A stretch of DNA of 5,772 nt from an uncultured Pseudomonadota bacterium (GTDB lineage: Bacteria; Bdellovibrionota_B; Oligoflexia; Oligoflexales; Bog-1112): the NCBI GenBank assembly GCA_937896265.1, contig CALBMD010000233.1:1-5772 (forward strand), in the 5' to 3' direction. Made by a program: the position numbers and the translations under genes. The notes under the pieces were generated by a model that did not search any database, had not been told where the DNA came from, and saw nothing but the letters and a program-made list of their open reading frames with translations. This document shows, piece by piece, positions 1 to 4,864 of this stretch (the first letter of the stretch is position 1; the number at the start of each line of letters is the position of its first letter).

Positions 1-62
1 CCCAGAACACCGTCTTATGCCAGGCTGCTATTACAAACTAACTCTTAAAAACTTGTTAGAAA

Positions 63-209
63 CTATCTCGATGGCTCAAAAAGTCTGGATGTCTTTCTGC
101 TATGGGCTTTTTTCCAATCATAAGAAGCTTTATCGCCTGTGTCGAGAAAATAATTTGCTGCTGCCACACCATCATAAGAGACGCCAAAAGTTCGAAGGTT
201 AGGTCTCAA
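63..209 (-). CDS. Candidate 48-residue small protein, third gene of ferritin-like operon
   Basis: I do not recognise this protein. The frame begins with TTG at 209, nine bases beyond the stop of the upstream ferritin-like gene, and ends with TAG at 63-65. The case for it is the ribosome binding site: the minus strand reads AGAGGTGA (212-219), nearly the full anti-16S complement, with GAGG five bases before the TTG. An in-frame GTG at 215 would give 50 residues but would lie inside that site, so TTG is preferred. The product begins LRPNLRTFGVSYDGVAAANY (first residue read as Met) and turns basic in its second half (DWKKAHSRKTSR). It has no signal peptide or membrane segment. It could be a real small partner of the ferritin-like proteins, the remnant of a longer gene, or chance. 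The opposite-strand frame at 17-202 has no ribosome binding site and looks less likely. Confidence 0.4.
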   Translation of the reverse strand: MRPNLRTFGVSYDGVAAANYFLDTGDKASYDWKKAHSRKTSRLFEPSR

Positions 210-211
210 AA

Positions 212-219
212 TCACCTCT
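212..219 (-). promoter_or_regulatory. Strong Shine-Dalgarno sequence between ferritin-like gene and small ORF
   Basis: The minus strand reads AGAGGTGA here, an almost complete match to the 16S rRNA 3' end complement. It straddles the TAG stop of the 236-residue ferritin-like gene (218-220) and precedes an in-frame TTG at 209. Its position decides the proposed TTG start of the small downstream gene and suggests reinitiation by ribosomes finishing the upstream gene. Confidence 0.45.
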
Positions 220-928
220 ATCTGAGAATTAGATCAGACAAAATATGCCGAATATCGTAAAGATGCTGATCTTCTTCCCATTTTGCATTCTCAAACTCTT
301 CTACTATCTCATCCATCCCTTGCGTATTTGCTAGCTGAATCAAAATATGCCAAGCATCATTATCAGCTAGCTCTGCCAACAAGATAGCTTCAAGAGATTG
401 TAAGAACGTGATTCGAGGATCTGCTACAACATTTAATAAACCAAGCGATATTATTCCACTAATATCGGCATCAGGTGTCAGAACAGTGGGATCAATACCT
501 ACATCCTTAGCAGTATGAACTAAAAGTTCAAAATGATTGACTTCATTGGCCCGGATTTCTTCAAACTTTTTGCGCATAGAGGTTTTCATGCCGGCCTGAG
601 ATTGGCATTTGTTGATAAGCAAATCATAAAGTCTGATACCGGAACGTTCAAAGGCAATTCTTTCACCCATTTTGTTAATGAAAACTTCTGGATGATCGCC
701 TGTTAACTTATGGACAATGACTTTTGCAAGACCCTTCAAGGTGGTCGGCGGAGGAATCGTGCCAATCTCTTCAGAGGCCTTAAAATAGTTTTTGCGAAAT
801 GCTAGCATTTGCGTAAAGCTCTGACCTTCAGAGCTTGGACACTTCGTCGCTTCTAACATTGTTTTAATGTCCAGGGGCGAGGTACCTACTCCGGTTCTAT
901 TGAGGCCTATTGTTTGAGGATTTTTCAT
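218..928 (-). CDS. Ferritin-like diiron-type protein, 236 residues
   Basis: This is a ferritin-like four-helix protein, probably cytoplasmic, with no signal peptide or membrane segment. The helices carry the expected pattern of metal ligands. Helix 1 has ERIAFERSGIRLYDLL (about 89-104, candidate ligand Glu94). Helix 2 has EIRANEVNHFELL (Glu129 and His132 as ExxH). After a linker, helix 3 has LEAILLAELADNDAW (Glu180, Glu186). Helix 4 has WEEDQH (Glu219 and His222 as a second ExxH). The E-ExxH-E-ExxH order is what diiron carboxylate proteins use for iron binding, oxidation or storage, but substrate and reaction cannot be read from it. Residues 1-80 form a polar N-terminal extension with a PPP stretch at 59-61. 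The start is fixed by the ATGA overlap with the stop of the upstream gene, with GGAG and AAGGA just upstream. The protein resembles, from memory, ferritin-like proteins of myxobacteria and some other Proteobacteria. Confidence 0.85.
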   Translation of the reverse strand: MKNPQTIGLNRTGVGTSPLDIKTMLEATKCPSSEGQSFTQMLAFRKNYFKASEEIGTIPPPTTLKGLAKVIVHKLTGDHPEVFINKMGERIAFERSGIRLYDLLINKCQSQAGMKTSMRKKFEEIRANEVNHFELLVHTAKDVGIDPTVLTPDADISGIISLGLLNVVADPRITFLQSLEAILLAELADNDAWHILIQLANTQGMDEIVEEFENAKWEEDQHLYDIRHILSDLILR

Positions 929-2130
929 TTTCCTTTTGCTCCCATTTTTCTTTTGTTTTCCATAGATACAATCACGTTACGAGCAAGTTCTGTACCAGGA
1001 GCCCAAGCATAGCCTTGCGCAATAATTTCCGTTGGCGCCCCATCATGGTTCATAATTTTTCTATAAGAAAGAGAGCGGGTATCCTCTTCGTTCATAGCAA
1101 CAAAAGACGTCCCTTTCGTACGGATGTCTATTTCATTAGCTAACACTTCTCGCACGAAGGTTCTTTGTGAAGCATAAGGAAGTGCTTTGGGCAAATTTTC
1201 AGGCAACACTTCTGAGGGGTCGCGCTTTTCAATCTCTTTGAACAGTTCTATGACATAGGCTAACTGGCCCAGTGAGCAATCAAGAAGTTTCTCCCAAATA
1301 GCTTTGATTTGCGTGTTAGTCTCCGTTTCAACGCAGCTGTAATAGTTGTAAACCGTATTAGCTTCTCGAAGTAGCCAGTGTTCTAAAGGCCCCTCTGCTG
1401 GATCGGTTAAGCTACCGTACTGAGTAACATGCTGCTCCTCGATAGAGGCGATTTCTGCATAAACCTGCCTTGCAAGAGGATCAGAAAACATCGGTCCAAT
1501 AGTCATATAAAAATCGCGGGTTTGATGCTCGCCAGCTGTAATTGTCAGAGCATGCAACTTACTAAGCACACTTGCCTTTTCTTTAACATAGGATTCTCGA
1601 AGGTCGTTTTCCGGAGAGCGGTGTTGATCGATGGTTGGGCGACCAGGTAAGATGTCTGTATAACATTGCAAAATATTATTGGGGTCCCGTCCTTCTACTC
1701 GATCCATCAATGCAGCAAAGCGATACATGTGATCAAAATCTTCAAGTAAACCAAACCGGTAAACCTGAGCTAGGTATGGATCAGGTTCAAGCTGAGCAAT
1801 TGCAGCAGTAACTTCAATTGCAGTCTGTTCATATGCGATTGTGGTTTCAAGAGGAGAGTGATCGCTAGATAAAAGCCAATGCACTAGCGTCTGCTGGTGG
1901 TGCTTACGGCGTCTGAGTAAAGCAGTTGCTTCCTTTAGTTTCGGGTTAAACCGCCCCAATATGTGCAGAAATCTGTTTTGATCTTGTTCAAGACCATTAA
2001 TCAAAATTATTCGCACTCGAGTGAAAGCGTCATCATTTAGCTTGCTAATTGGGTTACGAACTAAATCGCGCCATGCGAAATTTTGCTTTTTTAGCTGCAT
2101 CCCTTTTGGTTTCAATAAATCTAAAGCCAT
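925..2130 (-). CDS. Ferritin-like domain protein, 401 residues, first gene of operon
   Basis: This is a larger helical protein with a second ferritin-like core. Candidate metal ligands are Glu101 (or Glu106) in the helix TIAYEQTAIEVTAAIAQLE, Asp131 and His134 in EDFDHMYRF, Glu201 in TAGEHQTRDFY, and Glu231 and His234 in EIASIEEQHVTQYG. This gives E-DxxH-E-ExxH, with Asp replacing the usual Glu in the first paired motif. A further acidic helix follows (NYYSCVETETNTQ, 262-274). The last 95 or so residues lie beyond the ferritin-like core and are unassigned. Start chosen at 2130 because AAGGAA lies seven bases upstream (2138-2143). A TTG-initiated version from 2196 would add 22 residues including a hydrophobic stretch (SLSLIIFIFTL) but lacks such support. 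The stop overlaps the start of the 236-residue ferritin-like gene by four bases (ATGA), so the two are translationally coupled and may act as partners. Function is unknown beyond likely metal binding. Confidence 0.8.
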   Translation of the reverse strand: MALDLLKPKGMQLKKQNFAWRDLVRNPISKLNDDAFTRVRIILINGLEQDQNRFLHILGRFNPKLKEATALLRRRKHHQQTLVHWLLSSDHSPLETTIAYEQTAIEVTAAIAQLEPDPYLAQVYRFGLLEDFDHMYRFAALMDRVEGRDPNNILQCYTDILPGRPTIDQHRSPENDLRESYVKEKASVLSKLHALTITAGEHQTRDFYMTIGPMFSDPLARQVYAEIASIEEQHVTQYGSLTDPAEGPLEHWLLREANTVYNYYSCVETETNTQIKAIWEKLLDCSLGQLAYVIELFKEIEKRDPSEVLPENLPKALPYASQRTFVREVLANEIDIRTKGTSFVAMNEEDTRSLSYRKIMNHDGAPTEIIAQGYAWAPGTELARNVIVSMENKRKMGAKGK

Positions 2131-2137
2131 CTTTTGT

Positions 2138-2143
2138 TTCCTT
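2138..2143 (-). promoter_or_regulatory. Ribosome binding site deciding the start at 2130
   Basis: The minus strand reads AAGGAA (within TTAAGGAA), seven bases before the ATG at 2130. This supports the 401-residue form of the first ferritin-like protein over the longer TTG-initiated frame starting at 2196. Confidence 0.65.
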
Positions 2144-2178
2144 AAGGTGAAGATAAAAATTATTAAGGAAAGAGAGGT

Positions 2179-2249
2179 TATGGAAACATTCTGCAAGGAA
2201 GGGGTGACATGGAAGGAGGCTTATCATTTACATCTATTATGTTTCCATA
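2179..2249. repeat. Perfect 11-base inverted repeat, arms 49 bases apart
   Basis: TATGGAAACAT at 2179-2189 is the exact reverse complement of ATGTTTCCATA at 2239-2249. The arms are centred 60 bases apart in the 200-base region between the minus-strand ferritin-like operon and the plus-strand membrane protein gene. Bases flanking the arms do not extend the match. Two copies of an asymmetric site in opposite orientation could be binding sites for a regulator acting on both divergent genes, or the arms of a long-loop RNA stem. The sequence match is certain; the function is inferred. Confidence 0.45.
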
Positions 2250-2265
2250 TTCTTATTTTAAATTG
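2236..2265 (-). promoter_or_regulatory. Candidate promoter of the ferritin-like operon
   Basis: On the minus strand a -10-like CATAAT (2241-2236, five of six consensus bases) lies in an AT-rich stretch, with an A/T-rich but poor -35 region about 15-17 bases upstream (AATTTAAA). The -10 overlaps the right arm of the 11-base inverted repeat, so a protein bound there could control initiation. It is about 105 bases upstream of the start at 2130. Weak match; a different sigma factor or start site is equally possible. Confidence 0.25.
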
Positions 2266-2282
2266 GAGTGTAATACTGTAAA

Positions 2283-2310
2283 TTGTGGAATGCAATACCT
2301 CTGATATAAA
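2283..2310 (+). promoter_or_regulatory. Candidate extended -10 promoter for the 2331-2786 gene
   Basis: TATAAA at 2305-2310 matches five of six -10 bases and is preceded by TG at 2302-2303, giving the extended -10 form TGATATAAA. TTGTGG at 2283-2288 is a partial -35 with a 16-base spacer. Transcription would start near 2317, leaving a leader of about 14 bases before the ATG at 2331. Confidence 0.4.
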
Positions 2311-2330
2311 TAAGCTTAAGTGAGTCAGAA

Positions 2331-2786
2331 ATGACTAAAAATCCTCTAAATATAAGTGACATTGATCTTTATCAAATTTTTCGCGAGGGCGTTCAAAAAG
2401 AAAAAGACGACATCAATCAGAAAGGCATGTGGAATTTAGTCTCGCAATCGTTTCTGTTTAGTTCCTATGCCAGTATGATAAACAACGTAGATAACGTCAA
2501 ACCGTATCCTTTCGATAAGATTTTTCAATTGTTATTAAATTTCATCCCATTTTCAGGCTGCTTGCTTGCGATTGTGATGATGATCGCCGTGATGGAGTCT
2601 GTCTTTTACATATCTAAAATGAGATCAAGATTTGAATTTAAGAAGACGACTAACGCAGATGAGCTACCACTTCTTGGAAATAAAGAAGAAAGACGACTGA
2701 CGGCTAGCATAGTGCCGTTTTTAGTGCCCCTTGTATTCTTATCGATTTGGAGCTTGATCTTAATGAAATGGTTTGATGTCTTATGA
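2331..2786 (+). CDS. Small membrane protein of unknown function, 151 residues
   Basis: I cannot assign a function. The protein has a charged N-terminal region (1-32), a semi-hydrophobic stretch WNLVSQSFLFSSYASM (34-49), a clear membrane helix at about 71-93 (FIPFSGCLLAIVMMIAVMES), a basic loop (KMRSRFEFKK, 96-105), and a second clear helix at about 125-145. Positive-inside logic puts the 96-124 loop in the cytoplasm. If the 34-49 stretch also crosses the membrane, there are three segments with the N terminus inside. The W-x-L-x-S-Q-x-F-L-F pattern followed by two helices recalls small uncharacterised bacterial membrane proteins; this is from memory and uncertain. The start has only a modest ribosome binding site (AAGTGAG, 2318-2324, six bases upstream). 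The gene stands alone: divergent from the ferritin-like operon and convergent with mnmG. The opposite-strand frame at 2606-2797 is its shadow. Confidence 0.65.
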   Translation: MTKNPLNISDIDLYQIFREGVQKEKDDINQKGMWNLVSQSFLFSSYASMINNVDNVKPYPFDKIFQLLLNFIPFSGCLLAIVMMIAVMESVFYISKMRSRFEFKKTTNADELPLLGNKEERRLTASIVPFLVPLVFLSIWSLILMKWFDVL

Positions 2787-2824
2787 GCGCCTAGCAAGGC
2801 CCTTTGTTTACAAAGTCGAGCCTG

Positions 2825-2851
2825 AAAAAGTCGGAATTCTGAGGGCCGGCT
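2825..2851 (-). terminator. Weak candidate intrinsic terminator of mnmG
   Basis: Read on the minus strand, AGCCGG (2851-2846) can pair with CCGACT (2834-2829) with one C-A mismatch around an 11-base loop, and is followed by TTTTTC. The stem overlaps the last bases of the mnmG stop codon. It is short and imperfect; termination might instead be Rho-dependent. Confidence 0.25.
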
Positions 2852-4709
2852 ACAAAGAGGGACTTGCTGCTGAAGTTTGACGCTTGCTTAGCCAAATACG
2901 TAGAATCTGAGTGGCAGCTGGTGTAATGCCACTGATACGTGAGGCTTGCCCCACAGTCTGTGGTTTAAAATGCTTTAATTTCTGCCTAACTTCGTTGCTA
3001 AGCCCTAATACTTCTTCATAAACAAGAGTGTCAGGAATCTTAATACGATCTAAAAGAGCTGCATCTTGTATGGTTCGCTTCTCACGGTCGATATAACCTT
3101 CGTACTTGAGCTCAATACCAATTCTTGTTTTGACTCGATGGCCATATTCTTCAAGAAGATTGCAGTCATTAAGATCAATGTTCGGCTTTTTAAAAAACGA
3201 AGCTAACTTAGTACCTGGGTTATCAGCTTTGCTTAAAAAATGCTCGGGTAACTTTTGGTCACCAAGCTTTGTTGTGCGCAAAAAATGTAGACCGCTTTTG
3301 ATTTGTTCTTGTTTTTCACAGAAAGCTTCGTGGGCCTGATCGCCAACTAAACCAATCTCTCGACCAATAGGTGTCAACCGGCTGTCAGCATTGTCTTCAC
3401 GTAAGTACATGCGATGCTCGGCGCGCGAGGTAAACATGCGGTAAGGCTCACTTGTGCCTTTTGTTACCAGATCGTCAATCAAGACACCTATGTATGAGTT
3501 GGTGCGGCTAAGCACTAGCGGCTCACGACCAGCAAATTTTAGAAATGCATTGATTCCAGCTAAGAGACCTTGCGAAGCAGCTTCTTCATAGCCTGTAGTT
3601 CCATTAATTTGGCCAGCAAGAAAAAGGCTAGCGATCTTTTTAGTCTCAAGGCTTGAGCGAAGTTCGGTTGGGTCAATGAAGTCATACTCAATGGCATAGC
3701 CTGGCCGAATAATTTCAGCTTTCTCAAGTCCTGGGATGGTTTGCAAGAAAGCAATCTGGGCTTTAAGAGGCAGTGATGTTGAGATGCCGTTTGGATAAAC
3801 TTCACTGGTATCATAGCCTTGTGGTTCTAAGAATATCTGATGTGACAAACGGTCAGAAAAGCGCACCACTTTGTCTTCAATAGAAGGACAGTAGCGTGGG
3901 CCGATACCTTTAATAATGCCACTATAAAGTGGTGAGTCGCCTAAGTGACTCATAATCATCTGATGGGTGCGTTCATTGGTTTGAGTAATATAGCAAGGCA
4001 CCAGCTTTTGCGTAATCTCTTTGGTGTGAAAGCTAAAAGGGATAATATCTTCATCAGAATGCTGAGCTATGGTTTTGTCCCAGTCGATGGTTCGTCCATC
4101 AAGTCTAGGTGTTGTTCCTGTTTTTAATCGGCCAACGCGAAGCCCATAAGAGCGAATTGCTTCAGCTAAGCCAATAGATGGGCTATCCCCTGCTCGACCA
4201 GCGCTCTTGCGGAAAGAGCCGATATGAATCAGGCCATTTAAGAATGTGCCTGTTGTTAAGATCACTTGGGAAGCTCGGATCTCGCCAAAGATCTGGCCTA
4301 CGACACCAAGAACAGTATCATTTTCAATAATCAATGATTCTACACTGTCTTGGCGTAAGAATAGGTTTGGAGTGTGCTGGACCGTTGTGGTCATATAAGC
4401 ACTATAAAGCTGCATGTCAGCTTGGGCGCGAGAGGACCAAATAGCTGGCCCCTTCTTTCTATTTAGGATGCGGAACTGGATCCCAGTTTTATCGATGGCT
4501 TTGGCCATTTCGCCACCTAAGGCGTCGATTTCTTTGACTAAATGGCCTTTAGCTGTCCCGCCAATGGCAGGGTTGCAGCTCATGGCGCCAATTTTGTCCA
4601 TGGATTGAGAGATTAAGAGCGTTTTTGCTCCAAGACGGGCACAAGCTAGGGCTGCTTCGCAACCGGCGTGGCCGCCACCGACAACAACGATGTCATATGT
4701 ATTTTGCAT
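2850..4709 (-). CDS. mnmG: MnmG (GidA), tRNA uridine-5-carboxymethylaminomethyl modification enzyme
   Basis: MnmG is the FAD-dependent subunit of the cytoplasmic MnmE-MnmG complex, which places aminomethyl or carboxymethylaminomethyl groups on the wobble uridine (U34) of certain tRNAs, using methylene-tetrahydrofolate, NADH and GTP (on MnmE). The sequence shows the N-terminal FAD-binding motif GGGHAGCEAA (11-20) and CNPAIGG with conserved Cys45. The first family signature is GPRYCPSIEDK (270-280), containing the second conserved Cys274. The second signature is at 365-388 (AGQINGTTGYEEAASQGLLA and on). RTNSYIGVLIDDL and TSRAEHRMYLREDN follow at 402-438, then the helical C-terminal domain with the YEGYIDREKR segment. 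At 619 residues it is full length (E. coli about 629). ATG at 4709 puts the FAD motif at the usual distance from the N terminus; the ribosome binding site is poor. Neither mnmE nor rsmG, frequent neighbours, is adjacent. All key residues appear intact. Confidence 0.97.
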   Translation of the reverse strand: MQNTYDIVVVGGGHAGCEAALACARLGAKTLLISQSMDKIGAMSCNPAIGGTAKGHLVKEIDALGGEMAKAIDKTGIQFRILNRKKGPAIWSSRAQADMQLYSAYMTTTVQHTPNLFLRQDSVESLIIENDTVLGVVGQIFGEIRASQVILTTGTFLNGLIHIGSFRKSAGRAGDSPSIGLAEAIRSYGLRVGRLKTGTTPRLDGRTIDWDKTIAQHSDEDIIPFSFHTKEITQKLVPCYITQTNERTHQMIMSHLGDSPLYSGIIKGIGPRYCPSIEDKVVRFSDRLSHQIFLEPQGYDTSEVYPNGISTSLPLKAQIAFLQTIPGLEKAEIIRPGYAIEYDFIDPTELRSSLETKKIASLFLAGQINGTTGYEEAASQGLLAGINAFLKFAGREPLVLSRTNSYIGVLIDDLVTKGTSEPYRMFTSRAEHRMYLREDNADSRLTPIGREIGLVGDQAHEAFCEKQEQIKSGLHFLRTTKLGDQKLPEHFLSKADNPGTKLASFFKKPNIDLNDCNLLEEYGHRVKTRIGIELKYEGYIDREKRTIQDAALLDRIKIPDTLVYEEVLGLSNEVRQKLKHFKPQTVGQASRISGITPAATQILRIWLSKRQTSAASPSL

Positions 4710-4767
4710 GCCAGGCTTTTAGCAAAAAATGATCTTTGGGGCAACTTCTTTCTGCATTTGCCATAGT

Positions 4768-4780
4768 GAGAAAAATTCGC
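4768..4780 (+). promoter_or_regulatory. Low-confidence -10 element for the leucine dehydrogenase gene
   Basis: TGCCATAGT in the 155-base mnmG/leucine dehydrogenase divergent spacer fits an extended -10 (TG, one base, then CATAGT, four of six). No convincing -35 lies 17 bases upstream. A T7-CC-A6 tract follows at 4799-4813. It would give a leader of roughly 80 bases. No good promoter for mnmG was found on the other strand. Confidence 0.15.
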
Positions 4781-4850
4781 TACCTTCGAAGCAGAGACTT
4801 TTTTTCCAAAAAATTGAACCATTTGCTTCCCAGGCCTCGCTGTGGGTTTT

Positions 4851-4855
4851 AGGAG
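4851..4855 (+). promoter_or_regulatory. Ribosome binding site of the leucine dehydrogenase gene
   Basis: AGGAG lies nine bases before the ATG at 4865. An in-frame TAG at 4850-4852 directly upstream rules out a longer reading frame, so the start is firmly set. Confidence 0.7.
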
Positions 4856-4864
4856 TGTGATTAT

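Noticed and set aside
38..59. CTAAC/GTTAG hairpin downstream of the small minus-strand ORF, considered as an operon terminator
   Set aside because: It has only five base pairs, all but one or two weak, around a 12-base loop, and is followed by TTTG rather than a real T run.
17..202. Plus-strand reading frame of 61 residues at the left edge
   Set aside because: It has no ribosome binding site before the ATG and is antisense to the better supported minus-strand small ORF; the composition is not convincing.
2131..2196. 22-residue N-terminal extension of the 401-residue protein with a hydrophobic stretch, considered as a signal peptide
   Set aside because: It requires a TTG start without a good ribosome binding site, whereas ATG 2130 has AAGGAA at ideal spacing; the core is helical and cytoplasm-like.
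2798..2823. CTTTG-TTTA-CAAAG hairpin between the convergent genes, considered as a terminator for the membrane protein gene
   Set aside because: The stem is only five pairs and neither strand has a T run directly after it.
3560..3814. 84-residue minus-strand frame inside mnmG
   Set aside because: It is a shifted frame within an intact, strongly conserved gene; the same applies to frames at 3106-3339, 3945-4127 and 4414-4608.
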